DNA of 64,000 nucleotides from Clavibacter zhangzhiyongii (GTDB lineage Bacteria; Actinomycetota; Actinomycetes; Actinomycetales; Microbacteriaceae): positions 1,736,001 through 1,800,000 of the forward strand of contig NZ_CP061274.1 in NCBI RefSeq assembly GCF_014775655.1, in the 5' to 3' direction. This document shows positions 9,558 to 18,786 of this stretch, one piece after another. Position numbers and translations under genes: made by a program. The notes beneath the pieces were generated by a model that was given only the letters and a program-made list of their open reading frames with translations, did no database searches and was not told where the DNA came from. Numbering within the stretch: the stretch's first letter is position 1; the number at the start of each line of letters is the position of its first letter.

Positions 9558-10307
9558 TCAGCTGTACCGGGACGTCGCCATGGGCCCGTGGCCCGGGACG
9601 TAGCGGACCGGGCGCGGCCACGCCACCAGTCGTTCGAAAGATAATCGAGTGGCATCCGCATCCGCATTGAACATGTCGTGGAGCACCTGCGGGCCGGCCT
9701 CCCTCGACGTGGCGTGACCGGTGATGAGCGCATCACCCGTGACCAGAACCGCAGCGCGCTCGAGTGAGAAAGAGGTGTGCCCAGTGGTGTGTCCAGCGGT
9801 CCCGAGCGATGTCGGCCGGCCGGGGACGTCGAGCACTGCATCGAGACGGAACTCCCCGACATTCGGGAACCCGACCTCCTCGAGGCCGCCGTGCCGCACT
9901 GCGGCGAGCAACCACCCGAGCACACGTGGGTCGTATGCATGACGCAGTGCCTGGCCCAGAGTCACCTGCTGGACGTAGTCGCGCCGGACGTGGCCCACCT
10001 CGAGGGGCGAGCAGAGGACGCGAGGCGGCTGCGGCATCGCGGCGAGGACGCGCCCGAGGCCGCCGATGTGATCCGTGTGACCGTGCGTGAGCAGGATGGC
10101 CTCGAGGTCGCGTGCCCCTGTGCGCCTGCTCACGTCCGCGAGGCTGGCGAGGACAGCGTCGGCGTCCCCCGGGTACCCGGTGTCCACGAGGGTCATGGCC
10201 GATCCCTCCGTGAGGATGGTCCAGTTGACGTGCGTCCCCTGGACGAGGAACACATCCGACTCGACCGGGACGATGGTGTAGGCGTCTGCGATGCGGGTCC
10301 CGTGCAT
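9558..10307 (-). CDS. MBL-fold metallo-hydrolase
   Basis: 249 residues from the ATG at 10307, preceded by TGGAG at good spacing; the longer frame to 10427 adds low-complexity residues and lacks a site. This is a metallo-beta-lactamase fold: LVDTGYPGD, the zinc-binding THGHTDHIGG (residues 74-83), a later His in TAGHTTGHT, GDALITG, and a C-terminal YVPGHGP His. The arrangement matches glyoxalase II-like or quorum-quenching-like hydrolases, but the substrate cannot be assigned. It stands alone on the minus strand. Confidence 0.88.
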   Translation of the reverse strand: MHGTRIADAYTIVPVESDVFLVQGTHVNWTILTEGSAMTLVDTGYPGDADAVLASLADVSRRTGARDLEAILLTHGHTDHIGGLGRVLAAMPQPPRVLCSPLEVGHVRRDYVQQVTLGQALRHAYDPRVLGWLLAAVRHGGLEEVGFPNVGEFRLDAVLDVPGRPTSLGTAGHTTGHTSFSLERAAVLVTGDALITGHATSREAGPQVLHDMFNADADATRLSFERLVAWPRPVRYVPGHGPMATSRYS

Positions 10308-10958
10308 GGACTGTTCTCCATCTGTTCGTCGAGGTGGCCACGGTGATGTGCAGGCGCGCGGGAGGTGAGTTGGCGCCGATGCGAGCGACGGCGCCGCACC
10401 TGCACGGTAGGGGATGTCGATGTCCACGCGTTCGCTGGACTGACAGCCCTGCTGATTGCTCGCCTCCGGATTCGGACCCGCTCAGGCCCGCACAGCTGCA
10501 TCCACTCACGATGGGCCCAGGGTCTCCTTGATCGGGAGGAGATGCGGTTCCGCATGCCGCTTGGGTACCACCGAGTTGCCGAGGACTGCGAGAAGCGCTC
10601 CGTCGTCCGTCGGGCACCTAGGTCTTCCCCGCGACCATCAGCCGCGACTCCGTCTTGCCGGTCACGACCGTGCTGGACCGACGCCCACACGGGATTGGGC
10701 CACGTGCATTCCAGATTGCCGTCCCGACGTCCGCCGAATGTCGCGAGTCCGTGATATTCGCCGCGATGCGTGGAGATCCGCCGTCCACGCCGCCGCCGCC
10801 GAGGGGCTGACGGCCATCCGATCAGGGTCGGCAGCGGAGAGGAAGGCGGGTCGGCGATGTGATCCGGCGACAGGCCCTCGAACTCGAGATAGCAGGAGGC
10901 GGGCACGGACTCGTGCTCGTCCCGGTGTGCGGCTTCGTCGGGACTTGAGTGGTCCGGA
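10308..10958. other. 651-base gap, no supported gene
   Basis: The stretch separates the MBL hydrolase from the sensor kinase. Many overlapping short frames are present, as usual at high GC, but none is convincing on domain content or translation start. No strong terminator or repeat was found. Confidence 0.45.
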
Positions 10959-12071
10959 TCAGACCGGGAGACGGAGCCGCAGGTCGTGAGAGCCGTCCGG
11001 GCGAGTGCCGCTCGTGAGCGTGCCGCCGAGGAGCTGCGCCCGCTCTCGCATGCCGGTGAGACCGTAGCCGCCGCTCGGGAGATCGAGGAGCGGCTCTGTG
11101 GCCACGCCGGCGTGGACGTCGACGACGACCACATCCGCCTCGAGCCACCCGGTCACTGTCACCGCGCCACCGGTCGAGTGCTTGCGCGCGTTGGTGAGGC
11201 CCTCTTGCACGGTCCGGTATATGGCGCGCTGTACCGCTGGGCTGAGGCTGGCTGGTAGATCCAAGGAGCACGTGACGTCGATGCCGCTCGACGCGATGAG
11301 CGCCGGGAGGTCGTCAAGAGTCGGCTGCGGCGCGATTGGACGATCGGTACCTCCCGCGTTGCGAAGCACGCCGACCATCGACCGGAGCTCGTCCAGAGTG
11401 ACCGTGCTCAGCCCTCGGATCACGCGCGCGACGTCCTTCGCCTTCGGATCCTCGGATGCCACCTGCAGCGCGCCCGCTTGCACGGCGATGAGGCTCACCT
11501 GATGCGACACCACGTCGTGCATCTCCCGTGCCAGCACGGCCCGCTCCCGCGCCAGCGCCATCTCCGCTGCCTGGCTCTGCCCGAGGGCCTGCGCCTCCTG
11601 GAGCGCGTCGAACTGCCTTACAACGATTCGCCGCTCGCGCAAGATGTCGCCGAGCATCGTCGGTACGACGGTGAACGGGGAGGCGTACAGCACCAGTTCG
11701 AGGATGGCCTCGGGAGCCACGGAGCCGCCGACGGTGCCGAACGCCACGCCCACGGCGAGGCTGGCGGCGTAGGCGTGCCATCGCTTTCGCCTAACCAAGC
11801 CGATCTGGAGCTGCGCCACCATGACGGGCACCAACGCTATTCCGGTCATGAATGCCGGGACGGCCAGGACGAGGCACACCCACGGCAGCCGCCGACGCAG
11901 GAACAAGCCGAGGAACGCTGCCGCCGCGGCGACCACGGCCGGTGTGTCCGGGCCAAGAAGCAGGAAGGGCGTGGAGAAGGCGGTCGCGGCAGCGACGATC
12001 ACGACGTCGACGAGGATCGGGTGTTTTCGGATGATGTGCGCGAGCGCCGCGCGCATCCGAAGGAGTGTCAC
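10959..12071 (-). CDS. sensor histidine kinase, NarL/DesK-type (HisKA_3)
   Basis: 370 residues if read from the GTG at 12071, whose GTGA overlaps the stop of the response regulator gene; an ATG five codons in (12056) is the alternative. Four to five hydrophobic segments fill residues 15-145, so sensing is probably within or near the membrane. A short coiled stretch then leads to the HisKA_3 dimerisation box REMHDVVSHQVS (phospho-acceptor His about 185). The ATPase has N-box NARKHS and G-box GGYGLTGMRERA. It would phosphorylate the neighbouring regulator. The stimulus cannot be inferred. Confidence 0.9.
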   Translation of the reverse strand: MTLLRMRAALAHIIRKHPILVDVVIVAAATAFSTPFLLLGPDTPAVVAAAAAFLGLFLRRRLPWVCLVLAVPAFMTGIALVPVMVAQLQIGLVRRKRWHAYAASLAVGVAFGTVGGSVAPEAILELVLYASPFTVVPTMLGDILRERRIVVRQFDALQEAQALGQSQAAEMALARERAVLAREMHDVVSHQVSLIAVQAGALQVASEDPKAKDVARVIRGLSTVTLDELRSMVGVLRNAGGTDRPIAPQPTLDDLPALIASSGIDVTCSLDLPASLSPAVQRAIYRTVQEGLTNARKHSTGGAVTVTGWLEADVVVVDVHAGVATEPLLDLPSGGYGLTGMRERAQLLGGTLTSGTRPDGSHDLRLRLPV

Positions 12072-12721
12072 GGGCGCGGCACGAGCCCCGCGCGAGCGGC
12101 GACGATGGCTGCCTCCACACGGGAACCTACGCCGAGAGTCGAGATGACGGAGCTGACGGTCTCCTTCACGGTTCCCAGCCTCATCCCGCATTCCGTGCCG
12201 ATGTCTGCGTTGGAGAGGCCGCGGGCGAGGGCGCGCAGCACGGCGATCTCGCGTTCTGTGAGATGCGAGAGCAGATCGGCCTGAGCCAACTCGTCGGGGG
12301 AACGGAACAGCCGTTCGGGAGGCAGCCCTGCCGCGAGGACTGTGCCGCCGGCAGCGAGCGTCAGCACATGCCGCACGAGCTGCTCCGGGTCGGTGTCCTT
12401 CAACAGGAAGCCGGACGCGCCCCGGTGCAGTGCCTCGAGGACGTGTTCGTCCAAGCCGAATGTCGTGAGCATGGCGATCACGGGTGGAGCGGGCTCGGCC
12501 ATCAGGCCCCGCAGGATCGTCAACCCGTCGGGTTCGGGCATCCGGATGTCGACGAGCACCACATCGGGCACATGCTGGCGGACGGTGTCGACCGCGGTCT
12601 TGCTCGAGGTGGCCGCCAACACGGTGATGCGCGGCGATGAGTCGAGCACGAGTGAGATGCCCGAGCGCACGAGCGCCTCGTCGTCGACGACGACGACGCT
12701 GATGACGGGATCGGCGTCCAT
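12068..12721 (-). CDS. response regulator, NarL/LuxR family
   Basis: 217 residues. The receiver domain (about 6-125) has the acidic pocket VVVDDE and phospho-acceptor Asp58 in LVDIRMPEPDG. The LuxR-type helix-turn-helix (about 152-212) contains LTEREIAVLRALARGLSN. The gene precedes and overlaps its partner kinase, giving coupled translation. Target genes are unknown; NarL-type pairs often control a neighbouring transporter, and the membrane protein at 13124-13642 is the nearest upstream gene on this strand. Confidence 0.92.
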   Translation of the reverse strand: MDADPVISVVVVDDEALVRSGISLVLDSSPRITVLAATSSKTAVDTVRQHVPDVVLVDIRMPEPDGLTILRGLMAEPAPPVIAMLTTFGLDEHVLEALHRGASGFLLKDTDPEQLVRHVLTLAAGGTVLAAGLPPERLFRSPDELAQADLLSHLTEREIAVLRALARGLSNADIGTECGMRLGTVKETVSSVISTLGVGSRVEAAIVAARAGLVPRP

Positions 12722-13123
12722 GGGCCTGCCTCTCTAATGCGGCGTGCGGTTTGCTGTGTACGGTGTACGCGCCGGGAGCGGGCGCTGGCGCTGAGGCTAG
12801 TGGGTGCGGGTCTCCCAACACGGTGGCGTATCCCCATAGTGAGGACACAGCGACGGAACGACAGTGCCCCGCCTCGTGCCTCCCCCAGCGATCGGCGGCG
12901 CCGGCTCGCTCATGGGCTGAGCTATGGGGCGTTCAGCCGGGACGGCCCACCGATCGGCATCCCGGTAGGTCGCGTCGGGCTTTCTGTCCCCAGGAAGCGC
13001 AGGCAGGTAGACGGTGGATGCGGCCAGCGCTACGGCCATGTGGATCACATACGACATCTTCATCCTCGAGGACCCGAGAGGCACGGCGTCTGTGCGGGCC
13101 GAGGGCCCCACCGCCAGCCGGGT
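12722..13123. other. 402-base gap upstream of the response regulator, one doubtful small frame
   Basis: The region must carry the two-component promoter. A short minus-strand frame beginning at an ATG at 13063 encodes a hydrophobic N-terminus that could be a tiny secreted peptide or a relic, but it lacks a ribosome binding site and I do not call it. Nothing else is evident. Confidence 0.4.
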
Positions 13124-13642
13124 TCAGAAGAGCAGGCCGGCCTTGACCAGCGCGACGCCGATCCCCACGAGAGCGAGCACGACACCTGCTACGAAGGTCC
13201 GCAGGGATGGACGCTCCCCGCGGAGCCGCGAGACCACGGGGCCGAGGAGGGCGAGGCGGATCACGAGGTATGCGATGGCGATGATCTCGGCAACCAAACC
13301 GGGCATGTCGGTCAGCCATGCGTAAGCGAGGATGGCGGCGGGGAGGAGGCTTGAGGTCAGCACAGGCACCGAGTCGCGAAGCTCGGCTCGGATGGTCGCC
13401 GCGGTCAGCCGATGGTCACCCCTCGCTCGACGGCCGACGGATTCGGCGAACGTGTGCGCGAGGAAGGTAGAGAACGCGGTCGCGAGCACGTATGCCAGCC
13501 CCTGACCGCTCTCGGCGGCGTCGATGGTCATGGGGGCGATCGTGGCGAGGGTGACTATGTTGCCGTACACGTAAGCCGTGGTGCGGCTGGCCGCGTCCTC
13601 GCGAGTCAAGCGCTTTTGTCTGGCGGATGTCGACTCGGGCAT
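13124..13642 (-). CDS. four-helix integral membrane protein, function unknown
   Basis: 172 residues from the ATG at 13642 (AGGGTGAG upstream); a GTG at 13651 is the alternative start. After a charged N-terminus there are about four hydrophobic helices (roughly 28-48, 53-72, 95-118, 148-170) with a short Arg-rich cytoplasmic loop (RLRGERPSLRT). An N-terminal AYVYGNIVTLATIAPM stretch resembles small uncharacterised actinobacterial membrane proteins. No enzymatic motif was seen. It lies upstream of the two-component genes but is separated by 400 bases. Confidence 0.7.
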   Translation of the reverse strand: MPESTSARQKRLTREDAASRTTAYVYGNIVTLATIAPMTIDAAESGQGLAYVLATAFSTFLAHTFAESVGRRARGDHRLTAATIRAELRDSVPVLTSSLLPAAILAYAWLTDMPGLVAEIIAIAYLVIRLALLGPVVSRLRGERPSLRTFVAGVVLALVGIGVALVKAGLLF

Positions 13643-14645
13643 GGCGCTCACCCTAGGCGAACGGGGACCGACGACGTCGCGGCTGTCGTCATCTCACGGC
13701 CCGTCTGTGAGCGCGGCCCTCGTGAGCGATGCATGCATGTGGACCGCCGGTACGTCGAGAAGACTACGAAGGGCCTCACCGGGCACGGGTGCAGGGCGTC
13801 TCTGGCCGCGACTCGTGTCACGTCTGCCTGTCAGCGTGCCACCTCGCCCCATAAACGAGGCTGTTCGTGCCAAGTAGCCGAACTGGGGCAGCAAAGGGTT
13901 GAGAATTGCGCCACGGAGGCCGCAGGATCGGTGCTCGCTCATCCGCCGGCGATCCCGCTCTACAGCGTGGCACCGGCCGCAGGCACCAAGTCGACGAGCA
14001 CCTGGCTGCTCACGGATGACACGCAGATCGTGGTGCCAGCTCCCCCCTCGAGTCGACCCTCTCCCCAGAACCGCCCATGTCAGGCAGGAGAGGCATTGAA
14101 GCGTCGGCGGGGAGGGGCGCTCCGCCAGCCGTCCGGACAGCGAAGGCGCCTGCCGAATGCCGAAGCTCTGTCCGTGCCTGACGCTGTGATGCGCATAGCC
14201 AAACTACGGCCACCAGTGCCCAGCAACGACGAGTGACGGGCCCAGCCATCGCTCGTGACGGTCGGCTTGCCCGACAGGTAGCGATCTGTAGAAGGCCGCC
14301 TCCAAACGTGCATCGCCACGGACTGCGCACTCTCGCTCTCTCCGCCGCTAGGGAGCACGAACACGACCCCGCCGGTCGCGTCGCTTTTGCGGCGACCACC
14401 GGCTACGGCGCGCTCCCGGTAGGCCGACCAAAACCATCACAACGGTGATGCTGGGACGCTCACACTCTTACCCGTCTTCGGGCACGCGCTCCTGCTTCTA
14501 CGGGATCGGGATCGGGACCGGGACCGGGACCGGTGCCTGGTGGGGCTGGTAAACGAATTCGCGATCGACCCCAAAACCCGCCTCGATGGAGCTCCTCGGG
14601 CTCGAACTTAACAGGATCCTCCGCTGTATCACGCGGCGTAGACGG
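13643..14645. other. 1-kb gap, no supported gene; contains a hexamer repeat
   Basis: No gene could be supported between the membrane protein (minus strand) and the iron-uptake operon (plus strand). Composition is mixed and codon bias poor in every frame. The only structured element is the CGGGAY hexamer repeat listed separately; the extreme right end is the iron operon promoter. It may be a degraded insertion site. Confidence 0.45.
14501..14533. repeat. five-copy CGGGAY hexamer tandem repeat
   Basis: Two copies of CGGGAT are followed by three of CGGGAC and a trailing CGG. The tract lies in a geneless region about 110 bases upstream of the IdeR box. A short tandem tract like this can vary in copy number by slippage; a regulatory role is speculative. 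Confidence 0.8.
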
Positions 14646-14664
14646 TTAGGTTCGGCTAACCTCC
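14646..14664 (+). promoter_or_regulatory. IdeR/DtxR-type iron box at the start of the iron-uptake operon
   Basis: TTAGGTTCGGCTAACCTCC matches the known 19-bp DtxR/IdeR consensus (TTAGGTTAGSCTAACCTAA) at 16 of 19 positions, and ends on the base before the ATG at 14665. Its left half contains TAGGTT, a plausible TANNNT -10 hexamer. No Shine-Dalgarno sequence fits in front of the ATG, so the mRNA is probably leaderless or nearly so. Iron-loaded regulator would then block both the promoter and the start region. Confidence 0.85.
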
Positions 14665-15624
14665 ATGACGACGTTTCTCAGCCGCCCTCTTGTGCACTTT
14701 GCCGCCGTGGTCGTGGTTGTGGCTTTCGCTGGTTGCAGCACGTTCGATTCGCGGGAGGGCGAGTCGGGTGGTCGCACCGTCGCTACTGTGCTCGGCGTGG
14801 TGACGGTGCCTCGGGAGATCGAGTCGGTGGTCGTGATCGAGGGGCGCCGCGACCTGGACATCGTCCTGTCGCTCGGCCTGCCGCTCGTGGGGCACCCGTA
14901 CGACGAGGAGGGCTCGCTGGATCTGCCGTCGCCGCTGGAGGAGCCCCTCGCGGCGGCGAGCGACGCGGGCGCCGAGGGCCTGTTCCTCGCCGACGAGATC
15001 GACGTCGAGGCGATCGCCGTCGCGGCGCCCAGCGTGATCATCAGCCGCGCGGAGGACGTGGAGCCCCTGCTCGACGAGCTGAGCGCCATCGCCCCGGTCG
15101 TCGCGATCGGCGACCAGGACACGAGCACGTGGCAGGAGGACCTGGCGCTGGTCGCCGAGGCCACGGGGACGCAGGCCCGTGCCGCGGAGCTCGTGGCCGC
15201 ATACGACGCCCGCGTGGCGGACATCGCGACCCGGTACGCCACGCAGCTCGCGGAGACGACCATCGCCCCCGTCGGCATCGACTCGGAGGGCTCGCAGGTG
15301 CGGCCATCGCGGCTGCTCTCCACCGCGCTGCGCGACGTGGGCGCGACCCCGTCGGCCGCCTTCCAGCAGGCCATCGACACGGGCGAGGGCGTCGAGTACG
15401 GGCCGGAGCAGCTGGTCGCCGGGTTCGGGGACGCGGAGGCGGTCATCGCGCTCGTGAACGAGCCCGATGTGTGGGCCTCCACGCAGACGTCGCCGCTCTG
15501 GCTCCAGCTGCCCGCCGTCGCGGAGGGGAACGTCGTCCGCTCCGACAAGCGGACGCACGAGGGCGCCGCGCTCACGGCGATGTGGTCGTTGGACGTCATC
15601 GAGGACCTGCTCCAGACGCTCTGA
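14665..15624 (+). CDS. iron-siderophore ABC transporter substrate-binding lipoprotein (FecB/FepB type)
   Basis: 319 residues. The signal peptide has a Val/Ala core and FAGC lipobox with Cys24 as the lipidation site. The mature part has the two-lobe helical-backbone fold of cluster-8 binding proteins: VLGVVTVPREIE near the N-terminus, LPLVGHPYDEEG, then AAPSVIISR, EDLALVAEATG and the C-terminal lobe ending in a LWLQLPAV region. It should capture a ferric siderophore or haem outside the membrane and pass it to the two permeases that follow. The ATG directly follows the iron box. The permease gene begins 16 bases after the stop. Confidence 0.92.
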   Translation: MTTFLSRPLVHFAAVVVVVAFAGCSTFDSREGESGGRTVATVLGVVTVPREIESVVVIEGRRDLDIVLSLGLPLVGHPYDEEGSLDLPSPLEEPLAAASDAGAEGLFLADEIDVEAIAVAAPSVIISRAEDVEPLLDELSAIAPVVAIGDQDTSTWQEDLALVAEATGTQARAAELVAAYDARVADIATRYATQLAETTIAPVGIDSEGSQVRPSRLLSTALRDVGATPSAAFQQAIDTGEGVEYGPEQLVAGFGDAEAVIALVNEPDVWASTQTSPLWLQLPAVAEGNVVRSDKRTHEGAALTAMWSLDVIEDLLQTL

Positions 15625-15640
15625 TCCCGCTCCCCTCGAC

Positions 15641-16705
15641 ATGACGCCCTCTACGCCCGCGCTGGTGGCGCGCGCCCGCACGGGCGGCGACGTCCGTCGC
15701 CGGCTCCTCGTCGTCCTCGGCGCGTGCCTCGCGGTGGCCGCGGTGACGGCGCTCGGGCTGCTGCTCGGATCCCGGTCCCTGGATCCCGTGACCGTCCTCC
15801 GGGCCCTCGCGGCCGGCACCGACCGCGACGGGTCGGAGGCCGCGGCGATCGTCGTCGGCCAGCGGCTGCCCCGCACGCTCGTGGGCCTCGCGGGAGGCGC
15901 CGCCCTCGCGGTGGCGGGTGCCGTGATCCAGGGCCACACCCGCAACCCGCTCGCCGACCCGGGGCTCCTCGGCGTCACGAGCGGGGCGTCCCTGGCGGTG
16001 GTCGCGGCCATCTCGTTGCTCGGGATCACGGCTCCCGCCGGCTACGTCTGGTTCGCGTTCGGCGGCGCCGCGGCCGGGACCGCGGTCGTCGTAGCGGTGG
16101 GCATGGCGGCCGGGCGGCGGAGCGACGCGGGTCCGGCGTCGCTCGTCCTCGCGGGCGCCGCCGTGTCGGCGTTCCTCGGCGCGGCCACCGGCCTGCTGCT
16201 GCTCGTCGACGTCGCCGCCCTCGACGCGTACCGCTTCTGGTCGGTGGGGTCCCTGGCGGGCGGACGGGGGCTCGAGACGCTGGCCAGCGTGGCGCCCGCC
16301 CGGGTCCTCGGGGGCGCGCTCGCCCTCGTACACGCGCGCGCCCTCGACGCCCTCGCCCTCGGCGACGACTCCGCGCGAGCCCTCGGACGGCGGCTCCTCC
16401 CCACCCGGCTGCTCGGCCTCCTCATCGTGACCGCGCTGGTGGGCGGGGCGACGGCGATCCTCGGCTCCCTCGGCTTCGTCGGGCTTCTGGTGCCGCACAT
16501 GGCGCGATGGATCGTGGGCCACGGGCACCGTGCGCTGATCCCGCTGTGCGCCGCGCTCGGCGCCTCGCTCACCGTCGCCGCGGACATCGTGGGGCGACTC
16601 GTCGTGCTCCCTGCGGAGCTGCCGGTCGGCGTCGTGCTGGGCGTGCTCGGCGCACCCGCGTTCATCGTGCTGGGGCTCCGGGCGCGGGGAGCGGGTGCCG
16701 CGTGA
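15641..16705 (+). CDS. iron-siderophore ABC permease, FecCD family (first subunit)
   Basis: 354 residues with about nine to ten transmembrane helices. It carries the FecCD signatures: QRLPRTLVGLAGGAALAVAGAVIQGHTRNPLADPGLLGVTSG near residues 75-115 (quoted here only as landmarks) and GFVGLLVPHMARWIVGH near 285, the loop that contacts the ATPase. The ATG at 15641 is used because it falls 16 bases after the binding-protein stop and gives a short charged N-terminus. Its stop TGA overlaps the GTG of the next permease. It pairs with the next gene to form a heterodimeric channel. Confidence 0.93.
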   Translation: MTPSTPALVARARTGGDVRRRLLVVLGACLAVAAVTALGLLLGSRSLDPVTVLRALAAGTDRDGSEAAAIVVGQRLPRTLVGLAGGAALAVAGAVIQGHTRNPLADPGLLGVTSGASLAVVAAISLLGITAPAGYVWFAFGGAAAGTAVVVAVGMAAGRRSDAGPASLVLAGAAVSAFLGAATGLLLLVDVAALDAYRFWSVGSLAGGRGLETLASVAPARVLGGALALVHARALDALALGDDSARALGRRLLPTRLLGLLIVTALVGGATAILGSLGFVGLLVPHMARWIVGHGHRALIPLCAALGASLTVAADIVGRLVVLPAELPVGVVLGVLGAPAFIVLGLRARGAGAA

Positions 16706-17748
16706 ACCCGGTCGCCGTACGGCAGCGCCCCGGCCGGGCGCGAGCGCGTCTCGCCCTCCTCGGGGCGACGGCGGGCGTCCTCGCGGCCGGGCTCGCGGGC
16801 CTCGGCGTCGGCGAGGTCGCGTTCACCCCGTGGCGCGTGGCGGCCGTCCTCCTGGGCGACGGGAGCCCGCTGGAGGCCCTGATGGTGCAGGACCTGCGCC
16901 TGCCGCGCATCGTGCTCGGAGCCGTGGCCGGCGCGTCCCTCGGCATCGCGGGCGCCGTCACTCAGACGACCGCACGCAACGCGCTCGCCAGTCCCGACCT
17001 CCTCGGGGTGACGGCGGGCGCGGGGGCAGGAGCTGTCGCCGCCATCGTCCTCGGAGGCGGAGGAGCCGCAGGGCCTGGGGTGCTGGGGACGCTGGCGCTC
17101 CCGGGGGCCGCGCTCGTCGGCGGGCTCGTCGCGGCCGCGCTCGTCGGCGTCCTCCTGCGGGTGGGAGGAGGCCGGGGGCTGCGTCCCGTGCTGCTGGGAG
17201 TCGCCGTGTCGACCTTCTTCTCCAGCCTCACCAGCTGGATGCTCATCGAGGCGTCCATCGACGACGTCGAGCGGGCGACCGCATGGCTCACCGGATCCCT
17301 CGGCGGCGGGCGCAGCTGGCCCGAGGTCCTGACGGTGGCGGGTGCCCTCCTCGTCGCCACCGCACTCATGATCCCCGCGCGGCGCGGGCTGGACGGCCTG
17401 CAGCTGGGTCTCGACGTCGCCCGGTCCATCGGCGTGCGCGTGCCCCGCACGGTCGCCGTGCTGCTGGGGTCGGCCGTCCTGGTGACGGCCGTCACCGTGT
17501 CGGCCGTGGGGCCCATCGGCTTCATCGCGCTCGTGGCCCCTCACCTCGCGCACCTGGTGAGCGGGACGTCCCGCCCGCCCCTCGTGGCGTCCGGCCTCGT
17601 CGGAGCCGGCCTCCTGTTGGCGGGCGATCTCGTCGCGCGCACCGTGATCCCCGCCTTCACCGTCCCGACCGGGGCCGTCACCGCCCTCGTCGGCGCGCCC
17701 TTCCTCGTCTACCTCCTCGTCCGCCGGGCGCCGGGGGGAAGCAGGTGA
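16702..17748 (+). CDS. iron-siderophore ABC permease, FecCD family (second subunit)
   Basis: 348 residues from a GTG in a 4-bp GTGA overlap with the first permease. It has the family landmarks LRLPRIVLGAVAGASLGIAG, then ARNALASPDLLGVT, and a coupling loop PIGFIALVAPHLAHLVSG. Its low similarity to the first subunit, despite the same fold, fits a FecC/FecD-type heterodimer. Its own stop overlaps the ATPase start in the same way, so all three translocator genes should be translationally coupled in fixed proportion. Confidence 0.93.
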   Translation: MNPVAVRQRPGRARARLALLGATAGVLAAGLAGLGVGEVAFTPWRVAAVLLGDGSPLEALMVQDLRLPRIVLGAVAGASLGIAGAVTQTTARNALASPDLLGVTAGAGAGAVAAIVLGGGGAAGPGVLGTLALPGAALVGGLVAAALVGVLLRVGGGRGLRPVLLGVAVSTFFSSLTSWMLIEASIDDVERATAWLTGSLGGGRSWPEVLTVAGALLVATALMIPARRGLDGLQLGLDVARSIGVRVPRTVAVLLGSAVLVTAVTVSAVGPIGFIALVAPHLAHLVSGTSRPPLVASGLVGAGLLLAGDLVARTVIPAFTVPTGAVTALVGAPFLVYLLVRRAPGGSR

Positions 17749-18545
17749 GCGCCGGGTTCGAGGTCGAGGACGTGGCGGTGCGCTTCGGCGACCACGCGGC
17801 CGTCGACGGGGTGAGCCTGCGGATCCGTCCCGGGCGGATCACCGCGGTCATCGGCCCCAACGGGTGCGGCAAGTCGACCCTCCTCCGTGCCGTCGCGCGT
17901 CTGCACGTGCCCGATGCAGGCCGCGTCACGCTGGACGGCGCGGACGTGCACCGGATCCCGCCGGGGGAGTACGCGCGTCGGGTCGCCGTGCTGCCCCAGG
18001 CACCGATTGCCCCGGCCTCACTCACGGTCGCCGATCTCGTCGCGAGGGGCCGGGACCCCCATCGTCGCTGGTGCGACCGCTGGTCGGCGGCGGACGAGAC
18101 CGCGGTCCACGAGGCGCTCGCCCAGACGGGCCTCGTCGAGCTCGCGGATCGGGCGCTCGAGTCGCTCTCGGGCGGTCAGCGCCAGCGCGCGTGGATCGCG
18201 CTGGCGCTCGCGCAGCGCACCGGGGTGCTGCTGCTGGACGAGCCGACCACCTACCTCGACATCGCGCATCAGCTGGAGGTACTCGACACGGTGCGGCTCC
18301 TGCATCAGGAGCGCGAGGTGACGGTCGTGATGGTGCTGCACGACCTCAGCCTCGCGGCGCGCTACGCGGACGACCTCGTCGCGATGCGCGACGGACGGGT
18401 GATAGCGACGGGCCCGCCCGCGGAGGTCATCACCCCCGAGGTCCTCCGCGAGGTGTTCGGGGTGGAGTGCCGCGTGCTCGTCGACGAGGACGACGGGCAC
18501 CCCATTGTCGTCCCCCGATCCGTCGTGTCCTCATCGCCGGCCTAA
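17745..18545 (+). CDS. iron-siderophore ABC transporter ATP-binding protein (FecE/FepC type)
   Basis: 266 residues from a GTG in a GTGA overlap. All ABC motifs are intact: Walker A GPNGCGKST (37-45), Q-loop VLPQ, signature LSGGQRQRAW, Walker B LLLDEPTTYLD and H-loop VLHDLS. The last gene of the operon, it powers import of the ferric complex. No siderophore biosynthesis gene lies in the window, so the ligand may be taken from other microbes or made elsewhere in the genome. No clear intrinsic terminator follows the stop. Confidence 0.95.
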   Translation: MSAGFEVEDVAVRFGDHAAVDGVSLRIRPGRITAVIGPNGCGKSTLLRAVARLHVPDAGRVTLDGADVHRIPPGEYARRVAVLPQAPIAPASLTVADLVARGRDPHRRWCDRWSAADETAVHEALAQTGLVELADRALESLSGGQRQRAWIALALAQRTGVLLLDEPTTYLDIAHQLEVLDTVRLLHQEREVTVVMVLHDLSLAARYADDLVAMRDGRVIATGPPAEVITPEVLREVFGVECRVLVDEDDGHPIVVPRSVVSSSPA

Positions 18546-18786
18546 CCTCTTGATGAGGATCGCCGAACAGGCAGCCCTTATTCACGGCGCCGCATCGTGT
18601 CCGGGTAGCCATCCCTCACCGGACGCTCGCGAGCTCCCGCCAGAGCATGACGCCTCGCGCGCCCGGCGCTGCACTGATCGAGCAGATATGCCGTCTCCTC
18701 AGACGTTTCGGTCTCGGCCGGACATGAACAAGATGAGACCGCGACCGGAAGACCACGTGATCTGTCTCGAAAGTGCCGTTGGTAGC

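Noticed and set aside
12797-13063. Minus-strand small frame with hydrophobic N-terminus
   Set aside because: No ribosome binding site, the downstream part is Pro/Arg-rich noise, and no family recognised.
14586-15644. Plus-strand long frame overlapping the iron-binding protein
   Set aside because: Arg/Gly-rich shadow in another frame of the real lipoprotein gene.
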